A stretch of 34,588 bases of DNA from Gemmatimonadales bacterium (GTDB lineage Bacteria; Gemmatimonadota; Gemmatimonadetes; Palauibacterales; Palauibacteraceae): positions 1 to 34,588 of the forward strand of contig VXMR01000119.1 of the NCBI GenBank assembly GCA_009841005.1. Direction: 5' to 3'. Shown here in pieces: positions 27,458-34,588 of this stretch (position 1 is its first letter; each line of letters opens with the position of its first letter). Both the position numbers and the translations under genes were made by a program. Under the pieces are notes generated by a model, which was not told where the DNA came from, did no database searches, and saw only the letters and a program-made list of their open reading frames with translations.

Positions 27458-28689
27458 GCGGCCGCCAGGTGCGCAGCCCGGCCCCCGGCTGGTTCGGCGA
27501 CTTCGGCGGGCAGTTCGTGCCCGAGACGCTGATCCCGGCGCTCGACGAACTCACCGCGGCCTGGGCGGAGGCCCGCGACGATCCCTCCTTCGGGGAGGCC
27601 CTCGAGGCCAGCCTTGAACACTACGTGGGACGGCCCACGCCGCTCTACCGGGCGCCGCGCCTCGGGGCGGATCTCGGGCTCGACCTGTGGCTGAAGCGGG
27701 AAGACCTCAATCACACCGGCGCTCACAAGATCAACAACACGATCGGCCAGGCGCTGCTCGCGAAGCGCATGAACAAGGCCCGGATCATCGCCGAGACCGG
27801 TGCGGGCCAGCACGGCGTGGCGACGGCCACCGCCTGCGCGGCGCTCGACTTCGAGTGCGCCGTCTACATGGGCGAGGAGGACATGCGCCGGCAGGCGCTC
27901 AACGTCGAGCGCATGGAAATGCTGGGGGCCGAGGTCATCCCGGTGTCGAGCGGGAGCCGGACGCTCAAGGACGCGACGAACGAGGCGATCCGCGACTGGG
28001 TCACGAACGTGGACACGACCCACTACATCATCGGCTCGGTCGTGGGCCCCGCGCCCTATCCCGAACTCGTGCGCGACTTCCAGCGCGTCATCGGCGACGA
28101 GACGGTCCGGCAACTCGCCGAGCGCGGCGTGGAGCCGGATGCCGTCTTCGCCTGCGTCGGCGGCGGTTCCAACGCGATCGGGATCTTCACGCCCTTCATC
28201 GAACGCAACCGCGAGGTCCCGGCGGAGGCGCGCGTCGCCCTCGTCGGCGTGGAGGCGGCGGGGCACGGCGTCGAGACCGGCCGACACTCCGCCTCGCTCA
28301 CGGCCGGCGAGCCCGGGATCCTTCACGGCAACTACAGCTACCTGCTCCAGGACGAGGACGGCCAGGTGATTCCCGCCCATTCCGTGTCCGCCGGACTCGA
28401 CTATCCCGGCGTCGGCCCGGAACACTCGTGGCTCAAGGAGACGGGACAGGTCCGCTACGAATCCGTGACGGATGAGGAGGCCCTCTCCGCCTTCCGGGAC
28501 CTCTGCCGGCTCGAGGGGCTGATCCCCGCGCTCGAGAGCGCGCACGCGCTGGCGGGCCTGCGGCGGGAGGCCGCGCGCTGGGCGGGGAGACGCGTCGTCA
28601 TCTGTCTCAGCGGGCGGGGCGACAAGGATGTGGAGGAAGTCGCCCGCATCCTGGCGGCCGGCGGCGAACCCGGCTCGGACGGGCACTGA
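27454..28689 (+). CDS. trpB: Tryptophan synthase beta chain
   Basis: PLP enzyme that condenses indole with serine. 411 residues. The N-terminus [14 protein letters not shown] and the PLP lysine K92 in HTGAHKINN are those of the TrpB1 type that pairs with TrpA. Other blocks are [12 protein letters not shown], the PLP-phosphate loop GGGSNAIG, and [13 protein letters not shown]. The start overlaps the trpF stop as ATGA. The AhpD-like selenoprotein gene follows after two bases, in the place where trpA usually stands; no trpA is visible in the rest of the window, so the alpha subunit must be encoded elsewhere. Confidence 0.97.
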   Translation: MSGRQVRSPAPGWFGDFGGQFVPETLIPALDELTAAWAEARDDPSFGEALEASLEHYVGRPTPLYRAPRLGADLGLDLWLKREDLNHTGAHKINNTIGQALLAKRMNKARIIAETGAGQHGVATATACAALDFECAVYMGEEDMRRQALNVERMEMLGAEVIPVSSGSRTLKDATNEAIRDWVTNVDTTHYIIGSVVGPAPYPELVRDFQRVIGDETVRQLAERGVEPDAVFACVGGGSNAIGIFTPFIERNREVPAEARVALVGVEAAGHGVETGRHSASLTAGEPGILHGNYSYLLQDEDGQVIPAHSVSAGLDYPGVGPEHSWLKETGQVRYESVTDEEALSAFRDLCRLEGLIPALESAHALAGLRREAARWAGRRVVICLSGRGDKDVEEVARILAAGGEPGSDGH

Positions 28690-28691
28690 CT

Positions 28692-29237
28692 GTGGCCTTC
28701 ATCGACTACCCGGATCCGTCGGGGATCCCCGAGGAAGACCGCGTCGCGGACGATGACAACATCATCCGCATTCACGGCGTCCACAGCCGCGTCATCCGGC
28801 TCCACTACGATCTCTACCGCGAACTGATGTACGGGCCGGGTCCTCTCTCCCGGATTCAAAGGGAGATGATCGCCGTCGTCGTGTCGGGGCTCAACGCCTG
28901 CCGCTACTGAATTGTCCATCACGGAGAGGGTCTCCGTCGTCTGCTCGAGGTGGCCAACGCCGGCGGTGCCAATGAGGAGAACGAACGCCTCATCGCCGCC
29001 CTCGCAACGGACCATGCGACGGCCGAGCTGGATGAGGCCGACCGGGCGATGCTCGACTATGCCGCGCGGCTGACGCTCGACCCGGGCGGCGAGCACGGAT
29101 CCGCGGTCGACGGATTGAAGGCGCACGGTTTCGATGATCGCGCGATCCACGATATTTGCGCCGTCACCGCCTACTATGCGTTCGTGAACCGGATCGCCGA
29201 CGGGCTCGGCGTCGAACTCGAAGACGAGGGAGGCTGA
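28692..29237 (+). CDS. AhpD-like peroxidase-related selenoprotein (in-frame TGA at 28908-28910 read as selenocysteine)
   Basis: A single frame runs from GTG 28692 to TGA 29235-29237 (181 residues) with one internal TGA at codon 73. Upstream, LSRIQREMIAVVVSGLNACRY is the AhpD/carboxymuconolactone-decarboxylase core up to the first redox Cys (C70). Directly after the TGA, IVHHGEGLRRLLEVANAGG continues the family in the same frame, so the TGA replaces the second Cys of CxxC to give C70-R-Y-U73 and then H76-H77. The rest (RAMLDYAARLTLDP, AYYAFVNRIADGLGVEL) matches the peroxidase-related enzymes of the TIGR01926 type along its length. A SECIS-like hairpin lies right after the TGA. The family reduces peroxides or acts as a thiol oxidoreductase; the substrate here is unknown. 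It starts two bases after trpB and depends on coupling, since no clear ribosome-binding site is seen. The alternative is a nonsense mutation in a CxxC gene. Confidence 0.85.
28908..28937 (+). promoter_or_regulatory. Candidate bacterial SECIS element (UGA plus downstream hairpin)
   Basis: After TGA (28908-28910) come ten bases, then ACGGAGA (28921-28927), GGG, TCTCCGT (28931-28937): a perfect 7-bp stem with a 3-base loop, or 6 bp with loop AGGGT. The GGTCT at the tip lies 18 bases after the TGA. From memory, E. coli fdhF has GGTCT at the same distance in a hairpin of the same 17-base size, and also CCATC just before its stem, as here. Confidence 0.75.
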
Positions 29238-29242
29238 CGGAA

Positions 29243-29932
29243 GTGGCCATGCTCCCGACGACACCGCCGCGGAGCGGACCGGGTGCCCCCGGCGCCCCCG
29301 CCGTCCCGGCGAATCTCGACCATCTGCTGCTGGGGACCGCCGACCTCGCGGAAGGGGTCGCGTGGGTGGCCGACCGGCTCGGTGTCGAAGCCCCGTTCGG
29401 CGGCCGCCACGGCAACCTCGGCACCGCCAACCATCTCCTTTCGCTCGGGGGCGACATCTACCTCGAGATCCTCGGTCCGGACCCCGAGGCGCCGCCCCGG
29501 GACGAACCGCTCCCGTTCGGGATCGAGGGCCTCGCCGAGCCCCGGCTTGTCACGTGGGCGGCCCGCGGGACGGACCTCGCGGCGCTCGTCGCGCGGGCCT
29601 CGGGCCGGGGCGTGCCGCTGGGTCCGGTGCGGCCCGGCTCCCGGCTCCGGCCGGACGGCAGCGAACTGAGCTGGGAGATCACGGCGTTCACGTCCGTCCT
29701 CCACGACGGCCTCGTACCTTTCTTCATCGACTGGGGAACGACGCCGCACCCGGCCCGCGCGACGCCGCCGGGCGGGCGGCTGATCTCGTTCCGGGCCGAA
29801 CACCCGGACGCCGCCGCGGTACGATCCACCCTCGAGTCGCTGGACCTGGTGCTCGAAGTGGACGAGGGGCCGGAGCCCGCGCTCGTGGCGAGGATCCGTA
29901 CCCTGGACGGTGACGAAACGGAGTTGCGCTAA
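29243..29932 (+). CDS. VOC-superfamily (glyoxalase-like) protein
   Basis: 229-residue protein with the opening NLDHLLLGTADLAEGVAWVA and HGNLGTANHLLSLGG, typical of the Glyoxalase_3-like group (PF13468-type) in the vicinal-oxygen-chelate superfamily. The His in LDHLL and the Glu in YLEILG fit metal-ligand positions. PFFIDWGTTPHP in the second half is also characteristic of this group. Members include uncharacterised dioxygenase- or glyoxalase-like enzymes, so no reaction can be assigned. GTG 29243 is preferred: GGAGG at 29229-29233 is nine bases upstream, while ATG 29249 would be 15 bases away. It starts five bases after the selenoprotein stop, so they are probably co-transcribed. Confidence 0.8.
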   Translation: MAMLPTTPPRSGPGAPGAPAVPANLDHLLLGTADLAEGVAWVADRLGVEAPFGGRHGNLGTANHLLSLGGDIYLEILGPDPEAPPRDEPLPFGIEGLAEPRLVTWAARGTDLAALVARASGRGVPLGPVRPGSRLRPDGSELSWEITAFTSVLHDGLVPFFIDWGTTPHPARATPPGGRLISFRAEHPDAAAVRSTLESLDLVLEVDEGPEPALVARIRTLDGDETELR

Positions 29933-29963
29933 AGGAATGTCTTCAGGTTTCGAGGCGATATTC

Positions 29964-31251
29964 ATGGGACTCAGGCGCGGCATATATCGGGCACATCGAG
30001 CCGGACGGACGATCGGCTTGGCGGCAGGCTTCCTGACACTGGCCCTGGTCGCGGCCGGGTGCGTGGACGACCCGGCGGACTCCACGGGGCCGGAGCCGGG
30101 CTCGGACGGGACGCCGATCACGCTGGCGGCGGCCATCTCCGAGACCGGGCGGCACGGCGTGGAAGGGATCGAAGTCGTGCGGGGGTATCGACTCGCCGTC
30201 GAGATCCTCAACGAGAAGGGGGGGATTCGCGGTCGGCCCGTGCAACTGGAGATCCGCGACGACGGGAGCGATGCCCAGGCGAGCGCGCGCCTGTACGAGG
30301 AGTTCACGGCCTCCGGCGCGGTCGACGCGCTGCTGGGCCCCTACAGCAGCCCGATCACGGAAACCGTCCTCGCCGTCAACGAGGCCGCGGGGGTGCCGAT
30401 GGTCGCTCCGATGGCGGCGGCGCCCTCGATCTGGTCCGAACGACAGCGGCAATGGAGTGTCCAGCTGCTGACGCCGGGACCGGCCTACCTGCAGGGTTCC
30501 GTGGAGGTGGCCGTGTTCGGCGGAGCGCAGACCGTGGCGATCGTGTACGAGAACTCCGCGTTTCCGGCATCGGTGGTCGAGGGCGTGCGCGAGGCGGTCC
30601 GCGGCCACGGGCTGGAGATCGTGATGGACCGGTCCTATGAAGTCGGAGCGGCCGACCACGAAGCGATCGCCGCCGCGGCCCGGGACGCCGGCGCGGACCT
30701 CTTCATTGGCGGGGGCTACACGGCCGACGCCGCCGGCTTCGCCGCCGCCGCGCCCGCCGTGGGATACCGGCCGGTCCTCATGAGCCTGATCATCGGGCCC
30801 GGCCAGCAGCACTTCGTCGAAGACGTGGGGGCAGGCCGCCCGGTGCGTCGCCGGCAACTCGCCGTGGCACCCGGCCCTCCAGACGGTCGGCTTCATCGCG
30901 GACAACGCAACCTTCGTCAGCCGCTACCGGGCGGCGCACGGAACGACGCCCGGCTACCATGCGGCGGGCGGCTTCGCGGCCGTGGAACTCCTGGCCGAAG
31001 GGCTCGACCAGACGGCCGCCGGGCCGGGCGGAACCAACCGCGGCGCGCTCCGCGACTACCTGTTCTCGGCTCGGACCGGGACCATCGCGGGTCCGTACGA
31101 GGTCGCCCCCATCGACGACGGGGAGGCCGGCGCCCAGCGCGGGCTCAAGGGGTTGCAGGTCCAGTGGCAGGACGACGGCGCCGGCGGGCTCGCCCTCCGG
31201 ATCGTCCACCCCTGGGCCGCCGCCAACGCGGTCCCCTGCTACATGCGCTGA
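29964..31251 (+). pseudogene. Branched-chain-amino-acid-type ABC substrate-binding lipoprotein, interrupted by a one-base frameshift
   Basis: Periplasmic binding protein of the LivK/Peripla_BP_6 type. A lipoprotein signal (IGLAAGFLTLALVAAGC) ends at Cys33, followed by a Gly/Asp linker and the mature fold (AAAISETGRHGVEGIEVVRG, LLGPYSSPITETVLAVNEAA). The good frame stops making sense after HFVEDVG near 30830. The fold resumes in the +1 frame as NSPWHPALQTVGFIADNATF and continues to a natural end at 31249-31251. Removing one G from the five-G run at 30827-30831 joins them as VEDVGQAARCVAGNSPWHP, giving 428 residues. Left unread, the first frame runs to 31277 into arginase. A sequencing error in the homopolymer and a true inactivating mutation are both possible. 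The start ATG 29964 has GAGG eight bases upstream. No permease or ATPase partners are nearby. Confidence 0.8.
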
Positions 31252-31261
31252 AGGCGGCCAG

Positions 31262-32158
31262 ATGGACATCGCGCTGATCTCCGTCTCCATCGACCTCGGC
31301 GCCGGACGCCGGGGCGTGGACATGGGGCCCTCGGCCCTGCGCATCGCCGGGATCTGCCGGGAGATCGAAGCCATCGGCCACAGCATCGTCGAGCTGGGCA
31401 CCGTGACGGCCGGAGGGCTGGAGACCACGGACGCGGGCGAGCACGAGTTGCGCTTCCTGGACGAGATCGTCCACGTCGCGGACGAGACGCAAGAGCTCGT
31501 GCGCGAAGGGCTGGCCCGGGGCTGCACGCCGCTCGTGCTCGGCGGAGACCATTCGCTCTCGATCGGGTCGGTGGCGGCCGTGGCCGACCATTACGGGTCC
31601 CGGGGGGCGTCCGTCGGCGTCATCTGGGTGGACGCCCACGCCGACATGAACCTCCCCCACACCACGCCCACCGGGAACATTCACGGAATGCCGCTCGCGG
31701 TGCTGCTGGGACAGGGCGAGCCGCAACTGACCTCCAGCCGGACGCGCGTCTTGCCCCGGAACGTGAGCGTCCTGGGCGCGCGGTCGCTGGATGCAGGAGA
31801 GAAGCGGCTCATCCGGGAACTCGGCGTCCGCGTCTTCACGATGTCCGAGATCGACGAACGCGGGGTGGGGGTCTGCATGGACGAGGCCATGGAGCGCGCC
31901 GGCGCGGGTACGGCCGGGTTCCACCTCTCATTCGACGTCGACGTGCTCGACCCGCGGATCGCGCCGGGTGTGGGGACGCCGGTGCGCGGAGGCCTGACCT
32001 ACCGCGAAGGGCACCTCGTGTGCGAGAAGGCGTGGCGCTCCGGAAAGCTGCTGAGCCTGGAACTCGTCGAACTCAACCCGGTCCTCGACGACCGCAACCA
32101 GACGGCCGAACTCGGCGTCGGCCTCGTCGCCTCCGCCCTCGGCGCCGCCATCCTCTAG
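31262..32158 (+). CDS. rocF: Arginase (ureohydrolase family)
   Basis: Hydrolyses arginine to ornithine and urea. 298 residues, the usual bacterial arginase length. The two-manganese site is complete: H97 in GGDHSLSIGS, D124/H126/D128 in WVDAHADMN, and D225/D227 in SFDVDVLDP. TPTGNIHGMPLA places the His and the Asn-rich substrate loop as in arginases rather than agmatinases. The ATG at 31262 follows the binding-protein stop by ten bases, with AAGGCGG between, so the two may form a transcription unit for amino-acid nitrogen use. Formimidoylglutamase or agmatinase are less likely from the loop motif. Confidence 0.92.
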   Translation: MDIALISVSIDLGAGRRGVDMGPSALRIAGICREIEAIGHSIVELGTVTAGGLETTDAGEHELRFLDEIVHVADETQELVREGLARGCTPLVLGGDHSLSIGSVAAVADHYGSRGASVGVIWVDAHADMNLPHTTPTGNIHGMPLAVLLGQGEPQLTSSRTRVLPRNVSVLGARSLDAGEKRLIRELGVRVFTMSEIDERGVGVCMDEAMERAGAGTAGFHLSFDVDVLDPRIAPGVGTPVRGGLTYREGHLVCEKAWRSGKLLSLELVELNPVLDDRNQTAELGVGLVASALGAAIL

Positions 32159-32187
32159 CGATGTCGTACCGAAACCGGCGTCCTCCC

Positions 32188-32217
32188 TTGCCGGGGATGC
32201 GGCGGCGGCATTACGAT
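32188..32217 (+). promoter_or_regulatory. Candidate promoter of the toxin-antitoxin pair
   Basis: TTGCCG at 32188-32193 and TACGAT at 32212-32217 are 18 bases apart, about 63 bases before the antitoxin ATG. The match to sigma-70 consensus is moderate. Confidence 0.4.
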
Positions 32218-32262
32218 GATCGCATCGACAGTCATCGACATTGAATCAATGTACATGCGATC
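32218..32262 (+). promoter_or_regulatory. Operator-like palindromes and repeats before the toxin-antitoxin pair
   Basis: ACATTGA-A-TCAATGT at 32238-32252 is a perfect 15-base palindrome. Flanking it, GATCGCAT (32218-32225) and ATGCGATC (32255-32262) are an 8-base inverted repeat, and CATCGACA is directly repeated at 32223-32230 and 32233-32240. This lies between the likely promoter and the antitoxin ATG, where RHH antitoxins normally autoregulate. The stretch is visibly AT-richer than its surroundings. Confidence 0.55.
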
Positions 32263-32279
32263 CCGGGAGAAACTCGGAT

Positions 32280-32501
32280 ATGGATCAGATCACGGCGCGC
32301 GTCCCCGACGCGATGATCGAAGCCCTGGACGCCGCTGCGTCAACGCTGCGGCGAAGCCGGGCCGATGTCGTTCGCCAGGCCCTGGAGCGATACCTGGAAG
32401 ATTTTGATGACCTGACGGTTGCCGTGGAGCGGTTGCGCGATCCCGCCGATCCCGTCCTCGATTGGGATGAGGTCAGGGGTGGCCTACTCCGTTCGGATTA
32501 A
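32280..32501 (+). CDS. Ribbon-helix-helix antitoxin
   Basis: 73 residues. The N-terminal strand DQITARVPDAMIEALD and the two helices to about residue 45 (RRSRADVVRQALERYLED) form a typical CopG/RHH DNA-binding fold. The acidic C-terminus (DPADPVLDWDEVRGGLL) would wrap and neutralise the toxin. ATG 32280 has GGGAGA nine bases upstream (32265-32270). The gene overlaps the RelE-like toxin by 23 bases, the usual antitoxin-first order. It should bind the palindrome upstream of its own start. Confidence 0.88.
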   Translation: MDQITARVPDAMIEALDAAASTLRRSRADVVRQALERYLEDFDDLTVAVERLRDPADPVLDWDEVRGGLLRSD

Positions 32502-32739
32502 GCGGAGCGCGGTCAAGGCGCTTGGCCGGATTCCGAAGCACGACCGGGTGCGAATCGTCGATGCCATCGACGGATTGGCGGAGCATCCCCATGCGGGCAG
32601 TTCCCTGAAGGGAGGCCTCCGCGGGCTTCGGCGAATTCGCGTCGGCGGCTACCGCGTGGTGTACGAGGTGCAGGATGCGGCGCTCGTCGTTCTCGTCGTA
32701 CGCGTCGCACACCGCGGAGCCGTCTATCGTCCGCTCTGA
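32479..32739 (+). CDS. RelE/ParE-family toxin
   Basis: 86 residues. VAYSVRIKRSAVKALGRIPK at the start and LRRIRVGGYRVVYEV in the core are hallmarks of RelE/ParE toxins; the Arg-rich core strands and the C-terminal HRGAVYRPL fit the RelE mRNA-interferase branch, though ParE-like gyrase poisoning cannot be excluded. GTG 32479 is chosen because it gives the standard x-Y-x-V-x-I opening and has GAGG six bases upstream; ATG 32467 is an alternative. The gene overlaps the antitoxin by 23 bases. A complete two-gene module in an otherwise housekeeping region points to acquisition. Confidence 0.88.
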   Translation: MAYSVRIKRSAVKALGRIPKHDRVRIVDAIDGLAEHPHAGSSLKGGLRGLRRIRVGGYRVVYEVQDAALVVLVVRVAHRGAVYRPL

Positions 32740-32838
32740 CTGACGTCCGTCGCCGGCATCCGGCTGGCCGCCGCTCGGCTCATCTCCGATTATTCCAGGT
32801 CTGCCCACGGGCCGGTTACGAAGCCGAAGGAGCGAAGG

Positions 32839-34588
32839 ATGAAGACGAAGTTCGGAAGCGCCGCCCTGCTGACAGCCATTGCCGCCGGCGCGCTCGCCGC
32901 GGATGCGGCGGCCCAGACCCGCCGGCTGTCGCTCGACCACTACATGGACATGGAGTCCGTCTCCGACCCCCGCATCTCGCCGGACGGATCGAGGATCGTC
33001 TACACCCGCGGCTGGGTTGACAAGGTCAACGACCGCCGCGAGTCGTCCCTCTTCATGATGGACGCGGACGGCAGCCGGAAGCGGGCGCTCGTCGACGGCG
33101 GCGGGGCGCGCTGGTCGCCGGACGGCACGCGCATCCTGTTCACGGCGGCGGGCGAACCCTCGGGGAGCCAGATCTTCGTGCGCTGGATGGACGAGGAGGG
33201 CGCGACGACCCAGGTCACCCGCCTCGAGAATGGCCCGTCCTCTCCCCGCTGGTCGCCGGACGGAGAGTGGATCGCCTTCACGAGCCGGGTGAACGACCGC
33301 GCGGACTTCGCCGGCGTCGATCTCCCCTCCCGGCCGGACGGGGCGACGTGGACCGAGGGGCCGAAGATCGTCGAGCGCGCCGGCTACAAGCGCGACCGCC
33401 AGGGATACGTCGACACCGGCTGGACGCATGTGTTCGTCGTGCCCGCCGATGGCGGCGCCGCCCGCCAGCTCACGACGGGGGACTGGAACCACGGCGGGAT
33501 CGCCTGGAGCCCCGACGGGACCGAGATCTACTTCTCCTCCTACCGCGTTCCCGACTGGGACCGGCCCGAGCACTGGCAGGAGTCGGAGATCTACGCCGTC
33601 TCCGTGGCGTCCGGCGCGATTCGCCAGCTCACGGACCGGCGCGGCTCGGACGCGGGACCCGTTCCCTCGCCGGACGGCCGCCTCATCGCGTACAGCGTGG
33701 GCGATGAGCACCGCGACACCTACCGGAACGGCAGAATCCACGTGATGAACCGGGACGGGTCCGGCTCGCGGCTCATCTCCGGGGACTATGACCGGCAGTC
33801 CGGCGGCTTCCAGTGGGCGCCCGACGGGAGCGGCCTCTACTTCAACGTGAACCGGGAAGGGTACCGGCAGCTCCACTTCGTCTCCGTCGACGGCGGCGTC
33901 ACGCAGCTCACCGAGGGAGCGCATCTCTTTTCCCTCTCCTCCTTTTCCGACGACGGCGCGGCGGTCGGCACGATCTCGACGGACCACGAACCCGGCGACC
34001 TCTACCGGTTCTCCCTCTCCAACCCGGGTCAGGCCACCCGCCTCACGGAGGTCAACGCGGACGTGCTCCACGGCGTGACCCTGGGCGAGGTGGAGGAGGT
34101 CTGGTACGAGTCGACGGACGGCTTCCGGATCCAGGGCTGGATCGTGAAACCGCCCGACTTCGACCCGAACCGCGCCTATCCGCTGATGCTCGCCATCCAC
34201 GGCGGGCCGCACAGCATGTACAACGGCGGGTTCAACTTCGCCTTCCAGGAACACGCCTCGAACGACTACGTCGTCCTCTACACGAACCCGCGGGGAAGCA
34301 CGGGATACGGGACGGAGTTCGCGAACGCGATCAACCACGACTATCCGGGCGCCGACTTCCCCGACCTCATGGGCGGCGTCGACGAGATGCTGCGGCGCGG
34401 CTACGTGGACGGGGACAACCTCTTCGTGTACGGGTGCTCGGGGGGCGGCATCCTCACGTCGTATATCGTGGGGAACACGGACCGTTTCCGGGCCGCCTCG
34501 GCGAACTGTCCGATCGTGAACTGGATGTCGGCGATGGGGACGTCGGACGCCATCGGCTATCTGCGCACCTTCGAGCAGCCCTTCTGGG
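32839..34588 (+). CDS. Exported S9-family peptidase (prolyl oligopeptidase/acylaminoacyl peptidase type), 3' end outside the window
   Basis: 583 codons are visible and the frame is open at the right edge. A signal peptide (MKTKFGSAALLTAIAAGALA, cleaved near AAAQ) precedes a seven-bladed propeller of WD40-like/PD40 repeats: DPRISPDGSRIVY, ARWSPDGTRILF, PRWSPDGEWIAF, IAWSPDGTEIYF, FQWAPDGSGLYF. The alpha/beta-hydrolase domain begins near residue 440, with the oxyanion loop AIHGGPHSMY and the nucleophile Ser534 in YGCSGGG, a variant of the usual GGSYGG. The Asp and His of the triad lie beyond the window. ATG 32839 has AAGGAG six bases upstream. Such secreted peptidases degrade peptides for nutrition; the specific substrate is unknown. 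Confidence 0.92.
   Translation, partial: MKTKFGSAALLTAIAAGALAADAAAQTRRLSLDHYMDMESVSDPRISPDGSRIVYTRGWVDKVNDRRESSLFMMDADGSRKRALVDGGGARWSPDGTRILFTAAGEPSGSQIFVRWMDEEGATTQVTRLENGPSSPRWSPDGEWIAFTSRVNDRADFAGVDLPSRPDGATWTEGPKIVERAGYKRDRQGYVDTGWTHVFVVPADGGAARQLTTGDWNHGGIAWSPDGTEIYFSSYRVPDWDRPEHWQESEIYAVSVASGAIRQLTDRRGSDAGPVPSPDGRLIAYSVGDEHRDTYRNGRIHVMNRDGSGSRLISGDYDRQSGGFQWAPDGSGLYFNVNREGYRQLHFVSVDGGVTQLTEGAHLFSLSSFSDDGAAVGTISTDHEPGDLYRFSLSNPGQATRLTEVNADVLHGVTLGEVEEVWYESTDGFRIQGWIVKPPDFDPNRAYPLMLAIHGGPHSMYNGGFNFAFQEHASNDYVVLYTNPRGSTGYGTEFANAINHDYPGADFPDLMGGVDEMLRRGYVDGDNLFVYGCSGGGILTSYIVGNTDRFRAASANCPIVNWMSAMGTSDAIGYLRTFEQPFW

Noticed and set aside
26905..28686. 593-residue minus-strand reading frame opposite trpF-trpB
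   Set aside because: High GC removes stop codons on the antisense strand. The composition is that of a shadow (Arg/Gly/Asp/Val-rich), and the plus strand carries clear trp enzymes.
28908..28910. Reading the TGA as an ordinary nonsense mutation in an AhpD pseudogene
   Set aside because: Not fully excluded, but the TGA falls exactly on the redox Cys, a SECIS-like hairpin follows at the right distance, and the second half shows no decay.
30959..31261. N-terminal extension of arginase into the upstream frame
   Set aside because: The upstream frame reads as an Arg/Pro-rich shadow of the binding protein; ATG 31262 starts the arginase fold directly.
32175..32194. CCGGC/GCCGG inverted repeat after arginase as a terminator
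   Set aside because: Five pairs around a ten-base loop without T-tract is weak in such GC-rich DNA.
32473..34338. 621-residue minus-strand frame opposite the S9 peptidase and toxin genes
   Set aside because: Crosses two convincing plus-strand genes with ribosome-binding sites; no motif of its own.

Overview
The window is a very GC-rich (about 70 % by eye), densely packed chromosomal segment from a diderm bacterium. An Oar-like TonB-dependent receptor with an N-terminal carboxypeptidase-regulatory domain, MacB-type permeases with an HlyD-like adaptor, an S9 prolyl-oligopeptidase-type enzyme and a eukaryote-like adenylosuccinate lyase together suggest Gemmatimonadota or a close relative. This is inference from gene content; no rRNA, tRNA, IS element, prophage or CRISPR array is visible.

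Layout. 1-5074 (+): 3' part of miaB, a LapA-domain membrane protein, comEC and class I fbp, closed by a strong hairpin. 5120-12133 (-): the TonB-dependent receptor, then an efflux operon (adaptor, two MacB-like permeases, no ATPase). 12291-21163 (-): a purine operon, purB-purC-purS-purQ-purL-purF, ending in a secreted 5'-nucleotidase-like enzyme; every junction from purC to purF except purS/purQ, plus purF/nucleotidase, is a 4-base ATGA overlap. 21325-23753 (-): an HtrA-like protease and truA. 23806-24807 (+): trpD. 24808-25200 is the only gene-poor stretch above 300 bases. 25201-25809 (-): lexA, divergent from trpC-trpF-trpB (+), which are fused by ATGA overlaps. Two bases after trpB comes an AhpD/peroxidase-related gene, then a VOC protein, a frameshifted amino-acid-type ABC binding lipoprotein, arginase, a RHH/RelE toxin-antitoxin pair and the 5' part of an S9 peptidase cut by the window end.

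The headline observation is at 28692-29237. What a standard gene caller would report as two short ORFs is one 181-residue AhpD-like protein in a single frame. It is interrupted by a TGA exactly where the second cysteine of the family's CxxC redox motif belongs, giving C-R-Y-U followed by the conserved I-V-H-H. A 17-base hairpin begins 10 bases after the TGA. Its apical GGTCT sits 18 bases after the TGA, as I recall for the E. coli fdhF SECIS. I read this as a selenoprotein with a CxxU active site, placed directly after trpB.

Other points of interest: a single-G frameshift in the ABC binding protein; a GTTC-N6-GTTC direct repeat overlapping a probable lexA promoter; an operator-like palindrome before the toxin-antitoxin pair; TrpF with Glu in place of the catalytic Asp; a MacB-like export operon with no ATPase; and trp genes split around lexA with no trpA in view.
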